From Tilletia caries (taxonomy: Eukaryota > Basidiomycota > Exobasidiomycetes > Tilletiales > Tilletiaceae): a stretch of DNA of 64,000 nucleotides. The notes under the pieces are model-generated. The model was not told the DNA's origin. It was given only the letters and a program-made list of their open reading frames with translations, and did no database searches. The translations under genes and the position numbers were made by a program. The DNA is taken from NCBI GenBank assembly GCA_032718865.1, contig JALUTQ010000018.1, positions 372,001 to 436,000 on the forward strand. Direction: 5' to 3'. How positions within the stretch are numbered: position 1 is the stretch's first letter; each line of letters starts with the position of its first letter. This document shows, in pieces, positions 11,898-22,944 of this stretch.

Positions 11898-14800
11898 ATG
11901 CGCACAAGATATACGGCACCCTTCTTCCAGCTCTTGCTCGTAGCGCTGCTCGCTGTCTCCAGCGTCACGCTCTCGGCAGCAGGTGCGGGTGCGAACGGCG
12001 TGTCGACAGCAAGACTGCCCGTCAAGCGGACATATCACACCCACCATTACTACTCCATTCAGCTCCGAAGGGGGTCCGATGAGCTCGGTGTTGATCCGCG
12101 ACAAGTGGCAGATTTGCTAGGCGTCGAGTTCGTAGAGCGCGTCGGAGAGCTCCCCGATCACTACCTCGTCCGTTCGGAGAAGCCAAATGTGGGACTGGGC
12201 ATGCACAAGCGCGAGCTCTCCACCCTCTCGGATCAAGACCTCGTCAAGCACGATGTACCGGAAGCAGAAGACGCCGTTCTGAAGCGCTGGACTCACCTCA
12301 AGTCACGCTCTCCTCAGGATCTCGGCTTAGTGAAACGCGAGCAAGAGTTGCTCTCCACCCTCGTCGATGTCGAGCGACAGGTCCTCCGCAGAAGACATAA
12401 GCGTGATGTCATCATCTCCCCCTACGACACTCCCCATCTGTTTCCAGAAGTGCGAGCTCCCATTCCAGGCCCAAAGCCTCAGCCCTATGACAGCATCCCA
12501 CTCGACCTGTATGCGCGAAATTTGACCAGTCGACGGCCTCCGCCCATCCCGGCGGGACCGGGAAAGGTAATGATGTCTGAATTTGGCATCTCCGACCCCA
12601 TCTTCCCCGAGCAATGGCATCTTGCCAATGACAAAATTATTGGTTACGATCTCAACATCTCAGATGTCTGGCGACAAAACATCAAGGGTAAGGGTATCAA
12701 TGTCGCCCTCATCGACGACGGTCTGGACATGCACAGCCCAGATTTGAAGGAAAACTTCGTGAGTCTCGTCTCTTCGAATCCATCAATGCGCCATATGCTC
12801 CCCCCAGCACTGACGTTTCGAGTCAAATTCTCTCTCTCTCTCTCAGTACGCAGCCGGATCATACGATTTCAATGCCCACACTGAACTGCCAGAACCCCGA
12901 GTCCATGACGACCAGCACGGCACCCGTTGCGCCGGCGAAATCGCGGCCATAAAGAACGATGTATGCGGTGTCGGTGTCGCCTACGAGGCGCATGTATCCG
13001 GTCTCCGCATCCTCTCCGGTCCCATCTCCGACGTCGACGAAGCGGCGGCGCTCAACTACGACTACCAGAACAACCACATCTACTCGTGCTCCTGGGGCCC
13101 GCCTGATGACGGCAAGAGCATGGACGCGCCCAAGGGCCTCATCGCCAAGGCCATCCTCAACGGTATTCACAACGGTCGGCATGGGAAGGGCAGCATTTAT
13201 GTCTTCGCAGGTGGCAACGGTGGAGGCTCGGACGACCAGTGCAACTTTGATGGATACACGAACAGCATTTACAGCATGACGATTGCTGCGGTGGACAGGG
13301 AGGGGAAACACCCTTATTACTCGGAGATGTGCTCTGCCAACTTGGCGGCGGCCTGGTCGTCTGGCTCTGGTGATCACATTCACACAACGGACGTCGCCTG
13401 GAACGGAAAGAACCGGTGCACGACCATGCATGGTGGAACGTCGGCTGCCGCCCCGCTCGTGGCAGGCGTGGTCGCTCTCGCCCTCCAGGCACGTCCTGAT
13501 CTAACATGGCGCGACGTACAGTACGTTACCGTGCGGAGTGCGGTCATGGTCAACCCGGACGATCCGGACTGGCAGAAGACACAGGCTGGCCGACACTACA
13601 ACCACAAATTCGGCTACGGAGTCATAGATGCGTACCAATTCATCGAACAGGCCAAGGCCCACAAGCTGGTCAAGCCGCAGGCATGGCTGGAGAGCGGGAA
13701 CATCTCTCACCCCGTCAGCGATCAGTTCATCTCCAAGCTCGGGGTCTCGTCGACTTTCACGATCACCAAGGAAATGCTGTTGAAGTCTAATCTCGAGGTT
13801 CTTGAGCACGTCACGGTTCGGGTCTGGATTCACCACGAACGTCGGGGCGATCTCGACGTCGAACTGACCTCACCGCATGGCACCAAGAGTGTCCTGGCGC
13901 GCCCGCGACGATACGACGAAGACACGCGTGGCTTGCCCGGTTGGTCGTTCATGTCCTTGAAGCACTGGGAAGAAGACCCGGTCGGAACCTGGAAGCTCGA
14001 AGTCTTCGATCGCGCCACCCCAGAGAAGACGGGCAACTTCTTCGGATGGTCGATGACCCTGTGGGGCGCCTCGATTGACGCCTCCAAAGCCGTGCTGTGG
14101 AACTTCCCTGGAACCGTGCCTGAGGCGCACCAGACTCTGGACGGGGGAACTGCACCGAACACTGCCAAGCCTTCCAAACCGACGGACCATCTGCCGGACG
14201 ACCACGGAACCGCGCCGGGCGAATCACACATCGACTTCACGAATCCGGACAAGAGCAAGCCCCCCGCCGGCGCAGGGTCGCCGAATGCAAGCGTGAGCCC
14301 TGCCCTCGAGAAACCAGAAGCAGACACGGGTTACCTGACCGGCCTGCGCAAGAACTCGACTTGGCTCGTCGTCGCCGGCGGGGTCGTCATCATCTTCCTC
14401 GGCAGCCTCATCGCCTTCTTTGTCCTCCGTCGCAACCGGAGACGTGGGGGCGGAGGCGGCGGGGCTGGGACTGCCGGTGGCTACGAATTTGTGCCTGACA
14501 ATGAGGACGACGTGCTTGCGATGGACTCGCTCGAGCAGGGAGGCTCGAGCCGCGGCGGTCGCGTCGCGGGTGGGAAGCGGGCGAAGGGTGGACTGGCGGG
14601 TAGCAGGGGCACGGGCGAGAGTCGAACAAAGGAGTTGTACGACGCCTTCGGCGCCACAAGTGAGGATGAAGACGACGAAGACGACGACCGTGATGATGAC
14701 GACGAGGCCAACGCTGGAGCAAAGCGGTACCGCGATGCTGCCAGCAGTCGCGAGGACGTGTACCGGGACGATGAGGATGACGAGAAGGTCGGAGACGATG

Positions 14801-15009
14801 ACGACGAGGACACACGCTTCACCATTGGCGGGGAGGAGGAGAAGACGCCCAACACGGCCGTCCTGTTCGACGTCGGAGCCGATGACGACGACGATGGAGC
14901 GACCCATGGACGGAAGAAGAGCGAGGGCAGCGCTGAGGACACGGCGAGCGGATCGGGAAGTGGGAGCTGGCAGGATGCGGGACAGTCCCTGGTGGATCAG
15001 AAGGAGTGA
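11898..15009 (+). CDS. KEX2: Kexin-like proprotein convertase (subtilase S8B)
   Basis: A late-Golgi serine endoprotease that cleaves after dibasic sites in secretory precursors. Exons 11898-12758 and 12847-15009 give 1007 aa. Order: signal peptide (about 1-30), propeptide ending at an RRRHKR autocleavage site (about 163-168), subtilase domain with catalytic Asp in IDDG (about 273), His in DDQHGTRCAGE (about 311), oxyanion Asn in AGGNGG (about 411) and Ser in GGTSAAAP (about 486), then the P-homoB domain, a Pro/Thr-rich stalk, one transmembrane helix (about 787-808) and a long cytosolic tail. The tail is strikingly rich in Asp/Glu, longer than the yeast Kex2 tail, and may hold Golgi-retention signals. 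The ATG at 11898 was chosen because it opens the signal peptide; the longer in-frame start at 11679 would bury it. Confidence 0.96.
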
Positions 15010-15427
15010 AGAAGGGACCAGCGGAAAACCCATCCCCTTGTAGGCCTGGCCGACTTCGTTTCTCTTTGGGCGGTGTCGTCCTTCCTGAACACGAGCATCG
15101 AGCTTTTGAGGCATGCAGCTGTCAAAGCCTGCGGACGATCTCTCTCCCCCTTCCTCGCGACACTTTCCGACCCCCGTCCTCTGATCCGTTTCTTGGGAGA
15201 CCTGTGCTGTAATCGATTAGGGCTTGTCACCACCTCGAAAAGAACCATTATTTCTTCCTCATCGTGCAGCAGAGATCAATCATTCTAGAGACGTGAGAAG
15301 GCCAGTTGCGTATGATTGCTTTGCTGGGGAACAGGGTTACGTCCTCCAGGCAACGTCTGCCAATCAGCCAATTGCTCCCCCCTTCAGTCCTGCGTCCATC
15401 TTGTGACAACGAGTGCGAACGGACGTT
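15010..15427. other. Intergenic region between convergent genes
   Basis: Kexin (plus) and the F-box gene (minus) end towards each other. Nothing beyond expected 3' UTRs is seen. Confidence 0.5.
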
Positions 15428-17920
15428 TCAGGCTCCATCAATCCGCCAGTGAAGGATTTCGAACGGCGTGTACCCTTCGAAATTCCCATCTGAATCAACG
15501 GGAGCCCGAGTCGAGATCGCCGCAAAGAGGTTGGCAGCGTCCATCTGGGCGGAAATGCAACCGCGGGCTCCGTCCACATCAGTCGATTCTATGAAGGGGT
15601 TCCGGCCCGCGAAGATGCGAAGAGGTGGCGGAGTGTCTGGATCGTCGGATAACCGGAAGGGTGCGGAGCCAGGTGTAAGGGGTGCTTTTCGTTGCGGCGC
15701 AAGGTCCAGTACGATGGGACAGTCCTTGAAAGGAGAGGACGGGAAGGACAGAACGCAGAATGAGATTCACAAAAGTGAGTTAGTAGGAGCTGGGATGCGG
15801 CAATGGGGGAGGGGGTGTCGAAACAGCTTGTATCTCAACTCTGCACAGACGTACCATAACAACGAACGCTCTTCCGTCTGCAACCGCTAGCGAGCGTTGC
15901 ATCCTTGAGTCAGCATAAGGACTATAGTGCCTTCTGCCGGTGTACTCGATCATCATGATAGGCGCCCGACAATTGGACTCGGTGAGGGATGCGAAGTCGG
16001 GAATAATGGCGAGCATGGTTCGTCCCAGGACTAAAAGCGCACCCGTGCCTTCGTCTGGGTGAATAGCTACCCATTCCGGGCGATCGTATTCGTCGTCGTC
16101 GTCGCCGGGAGTGGCATCACCGAGTCGGTTGATAGCCTTCGGACGATGTCAGATCTGATTCGTCAGATTTGATTCATCAGAGACACAGGCAGATTGGTAA
16201 GAGAAAGGTGTTCTTACTGCATCGAGCTTGTCGTTCAGGTGTCTCCTATGAGATTGCAGATGCAAAGGGAGCAAGTGAGTGCGAGTCAATAAGGACACTG
16301 CGCTGACAGGAGGGCCGACATCAATGCACTCACTTTCCCAGGAGCTGTCGTTCACATAGCTCAAACGGTGACGACCGTTGATCCGCATCTTCGAGAAATT
16401 CGGAGAAATCCAGCTTGTAGGAACGGATCAGGCTGTGGGCGTCCGCCTGTCGAAGATGCGCGGCTAGGCTCCACTTGACCTGGCCGGTAGCGCGGTCATA
16501 AACTGTCACTGCTCCAAGAGACTCTCCGGCTGTGCCATGTGATAGAAAGAAGCGGGTCAGCCTTGGCATACACAGGGTTGTGACGAGGGGAACAAAAGGC
16601 GTACCCATGAACAGATGCTGATCGTCAAAGTCAAGGCCCAAAGGGTAATAAAAGGCCGAGATATCGATGGAGATTAGGTGCCGCGGCTGTTCAGGATCGG
16701 AGAGGTCCCAGAAGAAGGCTGTGCCAAATACGCCCATCGTGCAGAAGACGGGCCATTTGAATCGAGAGACGTATGAACACTGCGAAGGGCGCAGAGTATT
16801 CCGACGTTGATAGATGTCTCCATTGCCTCCGTTGAGAACTAGGCGTCTGTGCACCCAGACCTGAGTTGTTGGAGTCGCAGAATGTCAGTCAACAGGATTT
16901 GCAGAACAACACAGATCAACTTAGCAGAATAGACGGCGACACTTACATCGAAGTCGCCATGTGCTTCGTGAACATAGAAGTATCAAAATATCAGAGACCT
17001 GTTCTGAGTCGACGCAGGTCATAGTCAGGGGACGGGATGACATACCTGTTCGAGTGTCGTTGATGACCAAAATGCCTCGCTCACCCTCCAAATGCTCGTA
17101 TGCGCCTACTTGCTCTATGCTCAATTGCGTCAGTACTTGATTCGTTTTGATGTCGAGGACATATAGACCCCATCCTGATGCGATAACGATGAGAACGCCT
17201 TCTTCCGGACTTATTAGCAGATGTCACAGAGTCAGAGCCATCAGCAACTGCTTTGAACCGGATAGCAAGAACAAGCACACCCAGCAGCAGTGCTCACTCA
17301 GCTTTGATGTACCACGCCTGGTTACGAGCGAAATAATTGAGATCTGGACACGCTCAGACGCAATCTCGAGGCTGGGGATAACTCACACTGCGCAGGCCTA
17401 CGCGAGTGACGATCTGAATGAATTTTGAGGTTGCCTGAATCTTGCGGATTTTGGAACGAGATTGCCGCAGGCTGGAGTGTGGGACATCTTGCTCCTCGTT
17501 GGGGTCAAAACTGCCGCGCCAGCTATACAAGACTTGCTGCCATCGTACGCATAGCTGTCGAAAGCTGGTAAGATTCGCCAAGTGACCGCTCGCACTCCAC
17601 CTTTTGAGGCTGGGAAGGGTTGCAAGGTCTTGCACCTCGACGGCAGCCGGACAGAGACCGAGCTGTTCGGTGGCAACTTTGTGCCAGATCAAGTCGTTTT
17701 CTATCAGGCTCTTCCAACCTTGATACCGGTGGCCGGCCATTTCAAAGTTCGCGTCAGTCGGAGTGCCCAGCGAGGCGGAGCTTGGGAGAAACGGCGGAGA
17801 TGTATGGTAAAACGTACCTCTGCTGACGGCTGTGCATCTAGTAAGACAGGCTGGGTCGAGGAAGGCGAAGATCTTGATGACGAGCTCAGACGGAAGCGCG
17901 GCGACGAAATCGGATGTCAT
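15428..17920 (-). CDS. F-box protein with beta-propeller-like C-terminal part
   Basis: Likely a substrate-recognition subunit of an SCF ubiquitin ligase. Ten minus-strand exons keep one frame: 17818-17920, 17387-17718, 17298-17317, 17046-17209, 16947-16963, 16605-16860, 16334-16529, 16218-16245, 15855-16136 and 15428-15724, giving 564 aa. The F-box is at the N-terminus (LPSELVIKIFAFLDPACL, then WKSLIENDLIWHKV). The rest has repeated strand motifs such as GVLIVIASGWGLYVLDI, GTAFFWDLSDPE and GAVTVYDRATGQVKW, which look like propeller blades, though no clear WD signature is complete. Exons of 20, 17 and 28 nt are fixed by frame: every alternative acceptor I tried brings a stop. Binding partner unknown. 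Exon calls in the middle are the least certain. Confidence 0.78.
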
Positions 17921-18320
17921 CTTGTGCTACTGATGGAGAGGAGCGGGTGCAGGGAAGAGATTCAGAGCAGGAGGAAGAGGGTCAGCGAGAAGTGGAGGAC
18001 CGTTGGCCAAGAGTCGCCTTTGGAGGAGCTTGGAGATAGTGGTAGAGATGGAGGTGGTGGTAGAGATGATGACTGAAAAGAAAATGCGGTGAGACAAGCA
18101 CGCATCTCGATTCTCCAGAACGAGATCTCATCTCATCTCGCCTCGCCTCCTCCAGTCGCAGCATCGCTCTCTCTCTTGCTGCTGGCCTGATACATCATAG
18201 GTAACGCGGGCTTCAGGCCCACTTTCAGCTTACAGGAAGGATGACTGCCGCCGCCGTCACACCCAGAGCCAGAGTCACTAATGATAGGAGAGCACTGGAT
18301 TTATACCTCCCAGGCCCTCG
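17921..18320. other. Promoter side of the F-box gene
   Basis: No gene seen. It ends where similarity to the 24-26 kb region starts. Confidence 0.4.
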
Positions 18321-18329
18321 AGGCTGAAC

Positions 18330-18840
18330 GTCCTCACATCAAGCCTCACGCCCGTCCCTACCGACTCCAATGCGTCCCAGAAGCCCGTATCAGCCTCGCG
18401 CGATCCTGACGCTCCCATTCGCCACTCCTCTCCCATCATCCAAAGTGTTCGCGTCCCCACTCACATACTCCAGCGCAAGCACCGTCCGGCCGACGAGGGT
18501 CGTCCCCGGCGGACGCTATTTGTCGTATTGTTCGAGCGCGCCGACGATGTTCCGGAGCGTACCGCCGACGAGACGTTGGTCTGCAATGCTCGAGCCGGGA
18601 AAACCCCATCAAGAGCGCCAAGATCGTAATACGCTGGTCACCCCGCAACGCAACGCTCTTCCCACCCCTCTTCGCCCCCCGTGCACGGCGCAAACGCACC
18701 CGCCGCCCAACGCTGTGTGAACAGGAACGGCCCAGCATGAGCGGGCCTGGGCACGCTGATACACCCGACATCCTTCGCTCGGAACGCAAGGACCTCCTCT
18801 CCGCATTGGATTTCTCTCTGCTTGACAGCCTTTTCGACTA
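18330..18840 (-). pseudogene. MET1/SUMT relic, duplicated copy
   Basis: Reverse-complement copy of the relic at 25,790-26,286. Pieces of a uroporphyrinogen-III methyltransferase (GEEVLAFRAK, LVGRTVLALEYVSG) lie in different frames. The left 190 bp is about 7 percent diverged from the 26-kb copy while the rest is near identical, which suggests two sources joined near 18,512. Confidence 0.5.
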
Positions 18841-19004
18841 CCTCCGATTGTGCAGTTTCGGCGTCGCCAGGGAATTCGCACGCATGTTTGATAGGCGTCG
18901 AGCGCGGGAATCAGTTCGTGGATGAGGGCAGGGACGAGTTTCTCGGATGGATGAAGGTCTGTGGTTGACGAAAGTGACATAATGCAAAGGCGCAATGCAT
19001 TGTC

Positions 19005-20144
19005 TACTTGTACACCTCCAGAACGTCTTCATTGACCACCAGCACCGGCACAGGCGATCGTTTCACCAGCTCCGTCGCCAGTCCGTTCAACGCCTGCCTC
19101 GAGCCGGACGCCGAAGAGGAGGAGGAGAAGATATGCGCTTTGCCGAGTAATTTGGAAAGCCGCTTAGCAGCGCTTGAGATGTTGTTGCCGCTACCGCTTG
19201 CGGAACGCGTCCGCAGCCGCGAAGTAGCGGTAGAGCCCAAGTCAGCCGAGTCTACGCTTGACTCGCCCTCCTGGCCAGCAGGGAGGGGATGTGACAAGCC
19301 GGTATTTGGGTCGCTACTTGTCGCCGGGCCGCTGCTGCTGAACCCTTCCAGAAAGGTTGAAAGGCTGCTGCTGTCCATGGTCCCTTTTGCCCGGGCCTGT
19401 TGCTGCCGCGCCCGCTCACGCTCACGTAATGGTGAATCGGCAGGTTCATCACGTATAGTGATGTGCGACCCACGACGAACACTCTGGACGCTGCCACCGA
19501 CGACACCGCTTGAGCCTACTTCAGACAGTTGTTGGGTGTGACCCGAGTGAGGCAGAGCCGTCAGCGAGCCGTCCTCGGCGACGGAAGAGGATCGTTGCTG
19601 ATGAGCTGTATTGAGGTGAAGGCCTTGTGCGACCCGCGTCGATGCAGTATGTGCGTCATCGTCACGAAGGTGCTCCTGCTCTGGCGACAGCCCATCGCCC
19701 TCATGTAAGAGTGCTCCAGATGGCGTTCGTGGGGATTGCGTCACATCGTGACCAGCCCCATTTGCGCCGTTGAGAGAGGGTATCGAGGTAGAGGGCGCAG
19801 TAGGCAGTACGGCGACACCGAAATTCCAATTCGAGGAGAGAGTCGAAGCGGGCGTAGGTGAAAATGGGGGGGTTTCCCTCCGATCCTGAACCAGAGAAAG
19901 AGCTGTAGCCAGAGTGGGAGCGGGAAAAGTCGGCCGGGAGAGCAGAGGGAGCCTGACCGATTGCTAAGTGCCTGAGTGAGGGTTTGCTGTCCGACCTGGT
20001 GAGGAGAATTGACCCTTCCCCAATTGCGGAGCCTCGCCGTCCATTATCACCACCGCCCGACCCTTTGCTCGCGCGACTCCCCCGTCGACTAGGGTCAAAG
20101 TTCGCGTCTCCTCCCGCTTCAGCGACTTGTCTGAGACCCGAGAT
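19005..20144 (-). pseudogene. Universal stress protein gene, 3' fragment (duplicated)
   Basis: Corresponds to the last ~380 codons of the gene at 22,945-25,625, on the minus strand. It lacks the promoter, exon 1 and the start of exon 2. A G run at about 19,866 is one base longer than in the parent and breaks the frame. At its 5' end it is fused to antisense sequence of the transcription factor fragment, making an accidental chimeric open frame. Not expected to be functional. Confidence 0.85.
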
Positions 20145-21339
20145 CAGCATGCTGTCGGAAGCTGCCGAGCTGTGCTTTTCGTACTCCTTCCTACCCACGT
20201 ACCTGCCCGGCTGCCCAGACGAGGAGAAGGTCTGGCGACGATGGAGCGATTGGGAAGGTCGGCGACGGACTGCGTTCATCCTGTTCGTCATCGACACCGT
20301 GGCGTACCTTGATACGGGTGCCAGCATGGCTCTGGGCTCACACGAGGTGGAACATCTGCCGCTGCCCTCGCCAGACTATCTCTGGCGGTCGACCACTCCG
20401 GAGAGGTGGTTCGTCCAGTTGGAGAATTACAGCGGGCCTACGCTTGCACAGGCGCTGCAGCAGCTGCTCGGGCCTGGGAACGAGCAGATCCCGTCGCCGG
20501 GGGTGCACCGTCGATCTCGGGCGCGCATGGTCCCTTTGCGCGTTTGGTCATGATGCTCGCTCTGTTGCGGGGTATTTTTGGCCCTCATGGACGGCCGGCA
20601 TAACAGGGTGGCACGACCCTCGCCACTGGCCCGATATTTTGGCGCTCCACTCGCACCCGATGGTGGCCGATCCGAGTTGAGGATATTCAAGCACGGTGAG
20701 TTCCACGTATCCTGGCGAGCTTGTTTGAGCAGTCCGGTCTAACTCACCATCATCTGTTGCTCAGCTCTGGTACGCTGGCGGAAAGCGTGGGATGGGGATG
20801 TGATGTGCAAGAATGTTGGCTGGGTGCAGCGATGGGACGACCCTAGCTGGTTGGAGACGGGCGATGGGATGCACATTGACTCGGACGACAGTGCTTCGAG
20901 CTCCCGAGCGTCCGGATCTTCGCCGATGTTCAGCTCCCGGACCTCCCACGGCGTCACACCGCTGTGTGACGACGCACTGCCGTTCTACTGGCTGTGCCAC
21001 GTCCTGCTCGACCACGTGTCGCGGGGCAAGAAGCTGCCACAGCGTCCCGTGGGGTCTACTGTAGCTGCTGGCGAACAGGAATCTCCGTCGGGAAAGAGCA
21101 AGGGAGCCTCTTCCAAGGCTGGATCAAGTCCAGTGGAATCTGGAGCCACTGTGCCGGACTTCCGGGTCTTGCTCAAGCTCGCCAAGCAGTAAGTTGACTT
21201 TTCTCGCACACTGCGTCTCGAGAAAGACTTCTGACTGACTGTCGTTATCTTCTTGAGCAGATATGTGAGCGGCGGTGCTGAGGGTAATCCCGTGGATTGG
21301 CCGGCAATCCCTCTCGAGCTATTCTCTACCTCGACATGA
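20145..21339 (+). pseudogene. Transcription factor gene, 3' fragment (duplicated)
   Basis: Matches part of exon 6, exon 7 and exon 8 of the gene at 33,269-37,515, ending at the equivalent stop codon (21,337-21,339). Zinc fingers and promoter are absent. Two compensating one-base changes in homopolymers (near 20,500 and 20,575) shift and then restore the frame. Splice sites around 20,697-20,765 and 21,190-21,262 are kept. Confidence 0.85.
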
Positions 21340-21715
21340 AATCTTGCTACTTATCAGGACGCTGCACACCTCTCTTCTGCTCTCCCTTTCGACTATCCCC
21401 ATGTGTGGCCGTCGGCTTCGATGGTTTCTTCCCTCTTTAGGGCGTCAAGGACTTCTTTCTCAACCTGGCCCGCCATGGCCCGACATGGCCCGAAGTTATT
21501 ACACCACGTCTGTGTCCTGGCACGCTGGCACATCCGGACCACAACTGTTTCTTTTGCCCTGCATCTCTGTATCTGTGCCTGTCGAAAACAAAGCGTCTTC
21601 TCGATCTTGCCATGGGTGCCCATATGTACATGATACAAGCGACTAGGAAATCCAGAGACCTTGGAACGCGCATTGCGAGATATGCATGGAGTGGGCGATC
21701 AGCGATGGAGAACAT

Positions 21716-22223
21716 TTACTTGACAAAGACGAGCTTGGTCTCGACTGCGTATGCGGGCGAGTAGTAGCCGTCGATACGCTCGAAGACGCCGATGTAGGCC
21801 TTTCCGAGAGGTCCGTAGTACTGCGGGATGGTGAGGTTGTACTGCAAAATGCGGGAGAAGCAGGTGATCAGCGACACGGTCTCCAACACCTGGCCCCGGA
21901 AGCGGGAGAGGGGAGGGAGAGAAAGAGGCACTCACGTAGTAAGTGCTCTGGCTCGCGACGTTGGTCACTAGGTTGGCCTTGACAAGGACGCCCGCCGACA
22001 AGGTCGAGTTCTGGCTGAGGACGACATCGATTGACTCGGTGGAGGCGCGGAAATAGGTGCGTGAACAGAAGTAGAACTGAAAGGGCTTCTCCCGGGTGAG
22101 CGTGGCATTCTTCTTCGGAAGCATGATGCCTGCCGTGTCGGGGGGCGAGCAGGTCGGCAGTGCGGCTGTGACGGCGCTGGCGCCGGCCACGAGGGCGGTG
22201 ATGAGAGAGAAGGTGAATCGCAT
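21716..22223 (-). CDS. Small secreted protein, copy 1
   Basis: Two exons on the minus strand, 21936-22223 and 21716-21841, give 137 aa; the protein is the same as that of copy 2 at 32,384-32,892. A signal peptide (about 1-21, ending in an Ala-rich stretch) is followed by a Cys-poor domain with alternating hydrophobic strands, two N-glycosylation-type NxT/S sites and a C-terminal LVFV strand. This layout resembles a broad family of basidiomycete secreted beta-sandwich proteins with no assigned activity. A TATA-like element (rc TATAAA at about 22,328-22,333) lies about 105 bases upstream. The duplicated block kept its full coding region and about 370 bp of promoter, so it may be expressed. The intron is one T shorter than in copy 2. 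Confidence 0.8.
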
Positions 22224-22944
22224 GATGGATTTGAGTGGGCTGGGATGGGAGGAGGAGGGAGACAGGCTGCAAGAGAAGACGGGGGGGAAGGGCAAGATCA
22301 TCAGCGCATCAGCACGCCGGGGGGGAATTTATACACCGCAAGGAAGAAGTTAGCTTCGTGGACGGGCGGGAGCATCGATCACGCCCCACGCCCCACGCCT
22401 TAACGCTGCACCTGAACGCCTGAACGCCCAAGCCCTGCTGAACACTGCGCCGGAGGGGCGTGCCTGAGATTCAGAGCGTCAGTCACGCGGTCACGAGCGT
22501 GGGACAAGGTGGACGCGCACACAGCGTGGTTTGCTCGTCAACCGCGCTTCCGCAATCCGTCGTGGTCGAAGCTTTGCTCGATGCAAAGTCGCCTTTTTGT
22601 CCTCCTGCGCTCGCGACGGAAGCGCGGCGTATGTAGAAAACCAGCATCCAACAGGACCACTCCCGAGTCCCGCGTTCCGCATCATCGAAGACGACCGCGG
22701 TCCGTGCCTCCGTCGATCGTTCATCTCGGCGGACTGCGCCGTGCGTGAGCCGTGCTAGATTCTCGTTATCTTAGCTCATATTTTCTTCTCTCCGCAGCGT
22801 CGGGGGCCGGGGCGTCCGTCCCACGTTCGAGGCTTGGCGCGGTTCGTGGTGGTGAGAGCACGAGCAAGTCGACGACAACGACGAGCCCGAAAGACCTGTG
22901 GCTACCTTCGTTGTTCGGACTGCTCTTCATCCAGCGCTTCAGCA
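22224..22944. other. Divergent promoter region; edge of duplication at about 22,600
   Basis: The left part (to about 22,600) is the copied promoter of the secreted protein gene. The right part, about 345 bp, is unique and precedes the stress-protein gene. GC-rich; no gene seen. Confidence 0.5.

Larger units (their letters stand above)
18321..22600. repeat. Composite inverted duplication of two distant segments
   Basis: Positions 18,321-20,144 match the reverse complement of 24,486-26,311, and 20,145-22,600 match the reverse complement of about 32,005-34,464. The joint is at 20,144/20,145 with no clear microhomology. From about 18,512 to 22,560 I see almost only one-base length changes in homopolymer runs (for example 7 G against 6 at about 19,866, and 5 G against 6 at about 20,500). 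The outer 190 bp (18,321-18,512) carries about 13 differences. The genes inside are cut by the joint, so this copy is derived and the 24-34 kb copies are parental. Confidence 0.9.

Noticed and set aside
14224..15114. 296-codon frame antisense to kexin
   Set aside because: Mirror of the Asp-codon-rich tail; the plus strand is clearly coding.
16964..17045. Short intron ending at the CTCA-AG before AACAGG in the F-box gene
   Set aside because: That acceptor and the next one put the following exon out of frame or into a stop; the acceptor at 16,964 gives an open frame.
19701..20327. 208-codon chimeric minus frame across the duplication joint
   Set aside because: Antisense transcription factor sequence fused by chance to the stress-protein fragment; no start context.
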